Assembly: GCA_002315315.1 (NCBI GenBank)
Contig: DCGT01000026.1
Span: forward strand, 39,475-50,994
Length of the DNA stretch: 11,520 nucleotides
Direction of reading: 5' to 3'
Origin: Faecalibacterium sp. UBA1771
GTDB lineage: Bacteria; Bacillota; Clostridia; Oscillospirales; Ruminococcaceae
Made by a program: the position numbers and the translations under genes. Shown here one piece after another: positions 6,380-11,520 of the stretch. Each line of letters opens with the position of its first letter. Position 1 is the stretch's first letter. Under the pieces are notes generated by a model. It ran no database searches and had not been told where the DNA came from. It was given only the letters and a program-made list of their open reading frames with translations.

Positions 6380-6986
6380 CAGTGTTCTGTCGATTATCGC
6401 AAGATATTTTCTGCTTGCGGCGACCGCCATCACGGTCGAAAATGCCGTGCTGTCACGTGCGGTCGGCGTCAGCCGTCTGCTTGATTTGGTCGACGATACC
6501 TATGATACGACCATTTTCAGCATACTGCTCGGCGTATGCACCACGCTTTCGGGCGTGATGTATTACTTTATTTACCACCTGTTTTTGGCGAATTTCCGAT
6601 ATGCGAGCTACATTCGCCCGCTTTCGCTCGTTGTTTGTATGTCGGTTTCGTATCTGATTGTAATGCTGCTTACCAAAAATTTCGCGTCACACAATAATGC
6701 TGCTAAGGCTCTCGAGGTATTGCCGCTTGCCGCATTTAACTGTACCATTGCCGGCACGGTTTTACTGTCGACCAAATCCGGCTTCGACCTTATCGAAATG
6801 ATAATTTTCGGTATCGCCTCAGCGTTCGGCTTTACCCTTGCAGTGCTTATGGTCAGCGAGGGTCAGCGTAAGCTTTTGGGGCGCGATATGCCTGCCGCCT
6901 TCCGCGGTCTGCCGTCTACACTGCTTTATCTTGCGGGACTTGCTATGGCTGTATACGGACTCACGGGCCATACCTTTTCACTGTAA
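6372..6986 (+). CDS. rnfA: RnfA/NqrE-family membrane protein, one of two cluster cysteines kept
   Basis: This 204-residue, six-segment membrane protein is of the RnfA/NqrE type. Recognisable stretches are VENAVLSRAVGVSRLL (22-37, for VNNFVLxxFLGxCPFL), LPLAAFNCTIAG (117-128, for LPLITTNCAVLG), and a C-terminal part, FGFTLAVLMVSEG then DMPAAFRGLP, very like GFTLALxxFAGIRE...VPxAFxG. Of the two Fe-S ligands normal in this subunit, the second is kept (Cys124) and the first is replaced by Ser34. ATG 6372 lies 9 bases after GCGAGG. A GTG directly before it would add one residue. The gene overlaps the rnfE-like gene by 8 bases and is the last of the operon, with a terminator 20 bases past its stop. 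No rnfB, rnfC or rnfG follows. It is probably the obligate partner of the RnfE-like protein, since the two pair as inverted halves in known complexes. Confidence 0.87.
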   Translation: MFSSVLSIIARYFLLAATAITVENAVLSRAVGVSRLLDLVDDTYDTTIFSILLGVCTTLSGVMYYFIYHLFLANFRYASYIRPLSLVVCMSVSYLIVMLLTKNFASHNNAAKALEVLPLAAFNCTIAGTVLLSTKSGFDLIEMIIFGIASAFGFTLAVLMVSEGQRKLLGRDMPAAFRGLPSTLLYLAGLAMAVYGLTGHTFSL

Positions 6987-7005
6987 AACAGAATTTATTA
7001 GACAC

Positions 7006-7056
7006 GGAGCGCGGAGACTTTCCCGAACGGAGAGGATGCCGACGCTTCGTTTTTTT
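7006..7056 (+). terminator. Intrinsic terminator of the rpe-rnfDEA operon
   Basis: A two-tier hairpin: GGAGCGCGG (7006-7014) pairs with CCG-a-CGCTTC (7039-7048), and an inner stem CTTTCC (7018-7023) pairs with GGAGAG (7029-7034) around a CGAAC loop. There are two wobble pairs and one bulge. Seven T residues follow at 7050-7056. It lies 20 bases past the rnfA-like stop codon. Confidence 0.8.
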
Positions 7057-7132
7057 GCCCGAGCGAACGGAAATGTGTCGGCGTGACGGCATTATTGACA
7101 AACAACGGGTCGAAAATTCGGTGCTTTGTTAA

Positions 7133-7161
7133 TTGTATTTGCCAAGCGAAAATTGTATCAT
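7133..7161 (+). promoter_or_regulatory. Putative promoter of the UroD-fold methyltransferase gene
   Basis: TTGTAT (7133-7138) and TATCAT (7156-7161) are 17 bases apart and lie downstream of the preceding operon's terminator. The leader would be about 50 bases. A perfect TTGACA at 7095-7100 has no acceptable -10 at the right distance. Confidence 0.45.
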
Positions 7162-7216
7162 TAAAGATGTATTTACAACTTTTGCAATTAATCCGATAAA
7201 AATAGGAGGACGCACT

Positions 7217-8275
7217 ATGTTCCGCAGCATTCCTTATTCCGAATCCGAGCTTGAAATAGTCGACCGTTTCCCCGCCTTCCACGGCAGAGGAGAGACTATT
7301 GTCCGCAAAACACCGGTATCGCCCCGTGAAAATATCGAGGCTCTCTACCGTGAAAAGCACCCATTCTGGTTCCCGTCGATAGGTGAATCGGATACTATGG
7401 TTCCCGACCTTTATACCGTGAATCTCGGCAGAGGCGGTGCAGAGGATATTATCGACTGCTTCGGAATCAAGTGGCAGTACGTTCCGTCCGCCGGCGGATC
7501 TATAGTTCACCCGGGTACTCCGCTGCTCGACGACGTCAACAACTGGAAAGAGATAATTAAGCTGCCAGACATTGACTCGTGGGATTGGGCAGGCGCCGCC
7601 GAAAAGCACAAGATTGACACGCGCTTCTATACCGAAATGTCGTTTATCAACGGCTTCTGGTTTGAGCGTCTTATCTCCTTTATGGACTTTATGCCTGCCG
7701 CAATGGCTCTTATCGACGAAGAACAGACCGACGCGATCCATGAGCTGTTCGCCGCCACCACCGACCTCGGCTGCCGCCTCGTTGACAAGTTCTGTGAGTA
7801 TTGGCCCGAGCTGACCGGCTTCAACGTCCACGACGACTGGGGCGCACAGAAGGCTCCGTTCTTCTCGCAGGAGGTTGCCTATGAGCTGTTCGTGCCGTAT
7901 ATGAAGAAGCTGACCGACCATATCCACAGCAAGGGAAAGATTGCCACACTGCATTCCTGCGGACACAACGCCGACAGAATTCAGTGCTACATTGACGGCG
8001 GCTTTGACCAGTGGACTCCGCAGCTTATGAACGATATAAAGTATTTGTACGAGAACTTCGGTGACAAGATTGTTTTCGGTGTATGGCCCGACCGCACCGA
8101 CCTTGCCGAAGCGAGCGAGGAAGAGCAGCGCGCCGCCGCACGCGAGTTCGTCGATTTCTACACTAAGCCCGGTAAGCCTTGCATTCTCGGAATCAGCGGA
8201 CGCGACCGCTTTACTCCGGTTTTCCTCGAAGAGGTTTACGCTTACAGCCGCAAGGTTTACGCAGAACAGAAATAA
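7217..8275 (+). CDS. Uroporphyrinogen decarboxylase-fold, MtaA-like methyltransferase
   Basis: This 352-residue soluble protein has the UroD fold used by corrinoid-dependent methyltransferases such as MtaA and CmuA. A zinc-type HxC...C arrangement is visible: His246 and Cys248 in LHSCGHN, and Cys322 in GKPCILGISGRDRF. In MtaA-type enzymes these residues bind Zn and activate the thiol or methyl acceptor. TGFNVHDDWGAQKAPFFS and DQWTPQLM are also typical of UroD-like methyltransferases. The N-terminal arginine-rich signature of true HemE (RxPxWxMRQAGRY) is absent, so haem synthesis is unlikely. The start is ATG 7217, after AGGAGGA at a 6-base gap; an upstream in-frame TTG at 7133 is not supported. 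No corrinoid protein, MtaB-like partner or reductive activator is encoded in the window, so the methyl donor and acceptor stay unknown. It appears to be transcribed alone. Confidence 0.85.
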   Translation: MFRSIPYSESELEIVDRFPAFHGRGETIVRKTPVSPRENIEALYREKHPFWFPSIGESDTMVPDLYTVNLGRGGAEDIIDCFGIKWQYVPSAGGSIVHPGTPLLDDVNNWKEIIKLPDIDSWDWAGAAEKHKIDTRFYTEMSFINGFWFERLISFMDFMPAAMALIDEEQTDAIHELFAATTDLGCRLVDKFCEYWPELTGFNVHDDWGAQKAPFFSQEVAYELFVPYMKKLTDHIHSKGKIATLHSCGHNADRIQCYIDGGFDQWTPQLMNDIKYLYENFGDKIVFGVWPDRTDLAEASEEEQRAAAREFVDFYTKPGKPCILGISGRDRFTPVFLEEVYAYSRKVYAEQK

Positions 8276-8289
8276 GTCAATAATAAAAG

Positions 8290-8325
8290 GAAAACTCTCT
8301 CCGATTGATATCGGGGAGAGTTTTC
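8290..8325. terminator. Bidirectional intrinsic terminator between convergent operons
   Basis: A 16-bp stem, 8290-8305 with 8310-8325, closes on a TGAT loop with a single G-T wobble. On the plus strand its 3' arm ends in TTTTC followed by GATTT. On the minus strand it ends in TTTTCC followed by TTTTATTATT. It can therefore stop the methyltransferase transcript 15 bases past its stop codon and also the leftward MFS-ybaK transcript. Confidence 0.88.
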
Positions 8326-8356
8326 GATTTATGAAGCAATATAGTGTGTGATGAAG

Positions 8357-8388
8357 TCCGTTGTCGACATTTTAGACAGCGGATTTTT
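8357..8388 (+). terminator. Second, rightward intrinsic terminator
   Basis: TCCGTTGTC (8357-8365) pairs with GACAGCGGA (8375-8383), with one wobble and a 9-base loop. Five T residues follow (8384-8388). The T run overlaps the stop codon of the convergent ybaK gene. It backs up the hairpin 30 bases upstream and protects ybaK from antisense transcription. Confidence 0.75.
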
Positions 8389-8866
8389 ATTCTCTTGTAA
8401 TAGGAGCGAATTTTGCCTTGACTGCCGTACAGAGGTCGATCGGTGAAAGCTCGACAATTATGCCTATTCTTCCGCCACTGACGCAGATTTTGTCGAAAAG
8501 CTGTGCGGTTTCGTCAATTACCACGGGATACGGTTTTTTCATTCCTATGGGTGAACAGCCGCCGCGGATATACCCGGTCAAACCGAACAGCTCGGCAACG
8601 TGTACCATTTCGACCGATTTTTCCCCGGCTGCCTTAGCCGCTTTTTTCAGGTCAAGCTCGGCGGCGGCAGGTATGCAAAAAACATTTATTGCACCCTTTG
8701 CGCCGCGTGTGACGAGAGTTTTGAACAGTCTTTCCGGCTCTACTCCGATTTTGGATGAGGCGGTTACGGCATCGACAGCTTCGTCACCGTGAATATATTC
8801 GTGAACGGTAAATTCGGTTTTACCTCGTTCCAAAATTCGCACGGCATTGGTTTTCTGTTCTGACAT
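8387..8866 (-). CDS. ybaK: YbaK-type Cys-tRNA(Pro)/Cys-tRNA(Cys) deacylase
   Basis: This 159-residue cytoplasmic editing enzyme hydrolyses mischarged Cys-tRNA(Pro) made by prolyl-tRNA synthetase. It is full length for the YbaK/EbsC family. Key marks are ERLFKTLV with the conserved catalytic-site Lys49, NVFCIPAAAELDLKKAAKAAG (61-81), and the signature GYIRGGCSPIGMKK (98-111). SGGRIGIIVELSPIDL near the end is also typical. It follows the MFS gene by 6 bases, so it is probably cotranscribed. Only weak purine runs (AAGAAAT) precede its ATG, so reinitiation after the MFS stop codon is likely. The functional link to the transporter is not evident. Confidence 0.95.
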   Translation of the reverse strand: MSEQKTNAVRILERGKTEFTVHEYIHGDEAVDAVTASSKIGVEPERLFKTLVTRGAKGAINVFCIPAAAELDLKKAAKAAGEKSVEMVHVAELFGLTGYIRGGCSPIGMKKPYPVVIDETAQLFDKICVSGGRIGIIVELSPIDLCTAVKAKFAPITRE

Positions 8867-8872
8867 TATGTT

Positions 8873-10087
8873 TTATTTCTTGCTGAAGCCGACGGGGACA
8901 GAACGATAAACCTTGGAATATTTGCGGTAGAAGAAATAGAAAATTCCGAAAACAACGATAATTGCGGCAGTGATATAGAAAGTGGAACCGAATCCGTATT
9001 TGTCGCTCAGAACGCCGCCGAGGATAGCTCCGACACCGTTGCCTACATCGGCTCCGATGTAATAGCTGGCTACGGCAAGACCGGAGTGCTCGTGACCGAG
9101 ACGGCGGTGACATTCTGCCTGAGTTGCGGGTTGGTTGACGCCCACGCCGAGCGAAACAAACACGGCGGCAAGTACAACGAGCGCTATGTTGTTTGCGAAG
9201 CCGAGCGTAAACATGGCGAGAGCCTCAAAGATAAACGACGGAATAATAATATACGGAGAATAGGTCGAGCGGTCGATAAGTCCGCCGATTACCGGTTTAA
9301 TTGCGAATAGGAGCACCGAGTAAACAGTGTAATAAAGGCTGATGTTGGCGATTCCTCTTTCGTCGCCTACAAGAGCGAGGAAGTTGGAGGTCATGGCACT
9401 GCCGAGTGAGAAGGCGACGGTGAACAGCATGATGGGGATAAGCTCGGTGGCAAAGAAATCGGAGAGCTTGACCTTTTGCTTGATTCCGCTTTCGGTTTTG
9501 CGCTCGGGAGTGGGAACCTTCATTCCCTTTACGAGAATCATTGCGGCGAGACCGAAGATGCAAAGTCCGGCGGCGGTGAGGAACGAAGCGCCGAAGCCCA
9601 CTTTTTCAACTAATCCGAGACCGATGACGGGTCCGAGTGCGAGTGCTACGGTGTAGGTAAGTCCGAAATAGGCAACGCCCTTACCGATGCAGTCCTCGGG
9701 GACAAAGTTGAGGGCATAAGCGTGGATAACGGTGCCGAGCATACTGAAGCCGACGCCTTGAATTATGCGGGTGATGAACAGCAGAGGAAGGCTTGTCAGC
9801 GAATAATAAAGGATAGCGGTTACGCTGATAACGCCGGTAGACGCAATGACCAGCATTCTGCGGTCAAGACGGTCGGCGGCGGCAGCCGAAATGGGGCGGG
9901 CGACAAGCGCGGTTATCGACAGCATACTGTTGAGCGTACCGGCGATGGTGTTGCTGTATCCCATGCTGACTATGTATTTGGGCAGAACGGGAGTTATCAT
10001 GTTTATGGCGCAGTTAACGATAATGGAAACCGCAAACAGATAGATAAACTTCCAGTTCCACATCTTGGTCGGGCGTTGATATTCCAT
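8873..10087 (-). CDS. Major facilitator superfamily transporter, probable drug/metabolite efflux type
   Basis: This 404-residue membrane protein has about twelve hydrophobic segments in two six-helix halves, split by a charged loop (VPTPERKTESGIKQKVK, about 192-208). MFS motifs in order: ADRLDRRMLV (71-80, motif A, cytoplasmic loop 2-3), RIIQGVGFS (107-115, motif B with Arg107 and Gly111), LGPVIGLGLV (151-160, motif C of antiporter-type members), and a degenerate second-half motif A, GGLIDRSTYSP. Motif C suggests H+-coupled efflux, though substrate cannot be told from sequence. The start at 10087 has AAGGAG 8 bases upstream and a matching leftward promoter. It is the first gene of a two-gene unit with ybaK. 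No regulator gene is adjacent. Confidence 0.9.
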   Translation of the reverse strand: MEYQRPTKMWNWKFIYLFAVSIIVNCAINMITPVLPKYIVSMGYSNTIAGTLNSMLSITALVARPISAAAADRLDRRMLVIASTGVISVTAILYYSLTSLPLLFITRIIQGVGFSMLGTVIHAYALNFVPEDCIGKGVAYFGLTYTVALALGPVIGLGLVEKVGFGASFLTAAGLCIFGLAAMILVKGMKVPTPERKTESGIKQKVKLSDFFATELIPIMLFTVAFSLGSAMTSNFLALVGDERGIANISLYYTVYSVLLFAIKPVIGGLIDRSTYSPYIIIPSFIFEALAMFTLGFANNIALVVLAAVFVSLGVGVNQPATQAECHRRLGHEHSGLAVASYYIGADVGNGVGAILGGVLSDKYGFGSTFYITAAIIVVFGIFYFFYRKYSKVYRSVPVGFSKK

Positions 10088-10119
10088 GTGTGAAACTCCT
10101 TAATTATGTAATATTTATA

Positions 10120-10147
10120 ATTATACTCTGTTTTTCAAAAAAGTAAA
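10120..10147 (-). promoter_or_regulatory. Putative promoter of the MFS-ybaK unit
   Basis: On the minus strand, a perfect TATAAT (10125-10120) lies 16 bases after TTTACT (10147-10142, 4 of 6 matches to TTGACA) in an A/T-rich stretch. The leader would be about 27 bases, with AAGGAG at 10101-10096. Confidence 0.65.
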
Positions 10148-10155
10148 AGTTTTTT

Positions 10156-10183
10156 ATGACAAATTTTGTATTTCGGGTATAAA
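10156..10183 (+). promoter_or_regulatory. Possible rightward promoter divergent from the MFS promoter
   Basis: ATGACA (10156-10161) and TATAAA (10178-10183), each 5 of 6 to consensus, are 16 bases apart. It points into a gene-free region rich in inverted repeats (10193-10368), with no plausible coding gene downstream on this strand. If active it would make a small RNA running against the end of the PhoU-domain gene. Confidence 0.4.
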
Positions 10184-10192
10184 ACGGCATAG

Positions 10193-10368
10193 AATACCGG
10201 ACAGCGGAGCTTGAGCGGGCTTGTGTATACACGGGTACATACTGCGGAATGAGACAGAGCGTAATTCTCGAAATTCAGACGACCTTGCCTAATTACGCGG
10301 ACGCCGAAAGGCGGCTGTGCAAATGAAGACCGACGACAGAATGATACTCTGACGTCGGTCCTGGTATT
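10193..10368 (+). ncRNA. Candidate structured RNA in the MFS/PhoU intergenic region
   Basis: This gene-free stretch holds several potential helices. AATACC-GGAC (10193-10202) complements GTCC-t-GGTATT (10358-10368), closing the region. ACAGC (10201-10205) complements GCTGT (10314-10318), sharing 2 bases with the closing helix. GCGTAATT (10259-10266) is a perfect complement of AATTACGC (10291-10298). CGCC-GAAA-GGCG (10302-10313) has a GNRA-type loop. A 12-bp hairpin occupies 10328-10360. GTGTATACAC (10223-10232) is a perfect palindrome. A possible promoter lies just upstream. I could not match it to 6S, tmRNA, SRP RNA or RNase P RNA by eye. The closing helix competes with the last hairpin for 10358-10360. 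The plus strand is chosen only because of the promoter; on the minus strand it would be 3' untranslated sequence. Confidence 0.25.
10328..10360 (-). terminator. Terminator hairpin of the Na/Pi-PhoU gene
   Basis: GACCGACG (10328-10335) pairs with CGTCGGTC (10353-10360). After an A-A mismatch, an inner CAGA (10337-10340) pairs with TCTG (10348-10351) around a 7-base loop. Read on the minus strand it comes 7 bases after the stop codon and is followed by TTCATTT, a weak T tract. It may therefore be an inefficient terminator or an RNA-stabilising end. Confidence 0.6.
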
Positions 10369-11520
10369 TATCGGTTTGCGGTTTCCTCTATGAGATTGAA
10401 ATAGCGTTTATGTGCGGCGGCGTATTCGTTGTTAAAGCTCTCGTTGTCGCCGCTGTGCAGGGAAGCTATGTACTGATGAGCGAGATTGGCTGTGTCGGGG
10501 CGAACTCTTGCGACAACAGCGACGCCCACATTGGAGCAGACGTCTGAGATGCGTTCAATGTCGGTCAGCAGATTCATAAAGCTTGAACCGGCATATACAT
10601 TGCACTGACCGTTGTACAGTCTGTTGAGGTGACGTTCGTGCAGAGTGTCGACGATATCGTCGCAGACCTGTTCAAGCGGCTCGATGTGGTCGGCGGCGGC
10701 TTCGTTCCGGTCACGGAAGGCAATCTCGGTGTAGCCGAGAATCTTGTCGATGATTTCCCACATTGCGTCCAGCTCTTTTATTGCTTCGGCAGAGAAAACA
10801 GTGCCCTTTTTGTTCATATCGACCGTCATTTCGCTTATATTGACGGCGTGGTCACCGAGGCGTTCAAACTCGTTTACGACCTTGTAATAATGGTCGAGAA
10901 TGGCAACGTGGTCTTTGAGTGTGATGTGAGGCGACAACTCGACGAGGTAGTCGCTTACACGGTCGGCGATTTTGTCTATTTCCTCTTCCTGCGCTTCAAT
11001 TGCCGCAACTTCTTTTTCATCGAAGTTCTTTATGAGAGAGAACGCGCGTTCTATATTTTCTCTTGCGGCGGTGAACAGCGCCATAAGGCAGTCGTAGACC
11101 GAGCCGAGTGCGATGGCGGGAGTGTTGAAGAAGGCGGGGCTGAGGGCGGCAAGCTTATCATCGAATCTGCCCTTATCCTCCGGCTTGTCCTTAATGATTA
11201 TCATACTCATCTTTTCATATACGGGCAGGAGCGGGAAGAGAACTACCGAACAGCCGAGGTTGAAAATGGTGTTAGTGTTGGCTATATCGCCCGAACGAAC
11301 GGTCATATCCCACAGCCTGTCGATAAGTCCGAGCTTGTGAATAATCGTTACGACAACGAGTACAACGACTGTTTCACTGAGATTGAAAAGTATATTTACT
11401 ATGCCGACACGTTTGGTATTCGGCTTTGCGCCTATCGAGCAGACGATTGCGGTGGTGACGCAGTCTCCGAGGTAGATGCCCACGATTACGGCATAAATTG
11501 CCTTGAACGAGAGCGTACGG
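10368..11520 (-). CDS. Na/phosphate cotransporter with C-terminal PhoU-like domain, N-terminus beyond the right edge
   Basis: The reading frame is open to the right edge with no start codon supported by a ribosome binding site, so the N-terminal part is missing. About 384 residues are visible. The first part is the second half of a Na/Pi-cotransporter (PNaS) membrane domain. It contains VGIYLGDCVTTAIVCSIGA, the family's GxNxGTxxTxxxAS repeat, then KRVGIVNILFNL and further hydrophobic segments. From about residue 120 of the visible part a soluble helical PhoU-like domain follows. Its two metal-site signatures are FERLGDHAVNISE and DIERISDVCSNVGVAV. This architecture (NptA/YjbB-like) moves phosphate with Na+, and the PhoU part is thought to control it. 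No pst or pho regulatory genes are visible. Family assignment is strong; whether it imports or exports phosphate is not decided by sequence. Confidence 0.92.
   Translation of the reverse strand, partial: RTLSFKAIYAVIVGIYLGDCVTTAIVCSIGAKPNTKRVGIVNILFNLSETVVVLVVVTIIHKLGLIDRLWDMTVRSGDIANTNTIFNLGCSVVLFPLLPVYEKMSMIIIKDKPEDKGRFDDKLAALSPAFFNTPAIALGSVYDCLMALFTAARENIERAFSLIKNFDEKEVAAIEAQEEEIDKIADRVSDYLVELSPHITLKDHVAILDHYYKVVNEFERLGDHAVNISEMTVDMNKKGTVFSAEAIKELDAMWEIIDKILGYTEIAFRDRNEAAADHIEPLEQVCDDIVDTLHERHLNRLYNGQCNVYAGSSFMNLLTDIERISDVCSNVGVAVVARVRPDTANLAHQYIASLHSGDNESFNNEYAAAHKRYFNLIEETANR

Noticed and set aside
7095..7100. A perfect TTGACA as the -35 box of the UroD-fold gene
   Set aside because: No -10-like hexamer lies 16 to 18 bases downstream (TCGGTG is there).
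7133..7216. An N-terminal extension of the UroD-fold protein from a TTG codon
   Set aside because: The ATG at 7217 has a strong AGGAGGA site, and the extension overlaps the likely promoter.
6998..7966. A 322-codon open frame on the minus strand
   Set aside because: It lies opposite the UroD-fold gene and across the operon terminator, has no family resemblance, and has no matching ribosome binding site.
7217..8275. Calling this gene hemE (true uroporphyrinogen decarboxylase)
   Set aside because: The HemE N-terminal arginine signature is missing and the methyltransferase HxC...C zinc motif is present.
10302..10313. CGCC-GAAA-GGCG as a terminator
   Set aside because: The stem is only 4 bp and no T tract follows on either strand. 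It is kept only as part of the candidate structured RNA.
1..11520. CRISPR arrays, tRNA or rRNA genes, insertion sequences
   Set aside because: No regularly spaced repeats, cloverleaf or rRNA-like stretches, transposase motifs or terminal inverted repeats were seen.

Overview
The window looks like chromosome from a Gram-positive anaerobe of the Clostridia, most likely near the Oscillospiraceae/Ruminococcaceae. That placement is inferred from gene content (PPDK closely matching remembered clostridial sequence, an Rnf-type membrane module, a corrinoid-type UroD-fold methyltransferase, a Na/Pi-PhoU protein), from strong AAAGGAG-type ribosome binding sites and from compact intrinsic terminators. 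No database search was possible. No mobile element, CRISPR array, tRNA or rRNA was seen.

Layout. (1) 1-2243, minus: most of pyruvate,phosphate dikinase (ppdK), whose C-terminus lies off the left edge, with an extended -10 promoter and a 24-bp tandem repeat upstream. (2) 2469-3809, minus: an AT-rich, apparently orphan GT-B-type glycosyltransferase with its own promoter. (3) 4124-6986, plus: a tight four-gene operon of rpe (ribulose-phosphate 3-epimerase) followed by RnfD-, RnfE- and RnfA-like membrane proteins, closed by a strong terminator at 7006-7056. (4) 7217-8275, plus: a UroD-fold, MtaA-like methyltransferase with its own putative promoter, ending in hairpins shared with a convergent operon. 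(5) 8387-10087, minus: an MFS transporter followed 6 bp later by a YbaK-type Cys-tRNA(Pro) deacylase. (6) 10088-10367: a gene-free stretch with a leftward promoter for the MFS gene, a possible rightward promoter, and several inverted repeats that may form a structured RNA. (7) 10368-11520, minus: the C-terminal part of a Na/phosphate cotransporter fused to a PhoU-like domain, running off the right edge.

How the genes work together. PPDK and Rpe belong to central carbon metabolism. The most interesting item is the rpe-linked Rnf-like trio. It keeps the membrane-fold signatures of RnfD, RnfE and RnfA. It has no RnfB, RnfC or RnfG neighbours, has lost three of the four cysteines that hold the intramembrane iron-sulfur centre in Rnf/Nqr, and has no recognisable S/T-G-A-T flavin attachment site where RnfD normally carries one. 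The RnfD-like protein instead has four closely spaced cysteines not expected there. This suggests an Rnf-derived membrane complex with a changed or lost redox role, either working alone or with partners encoded elsewhere.
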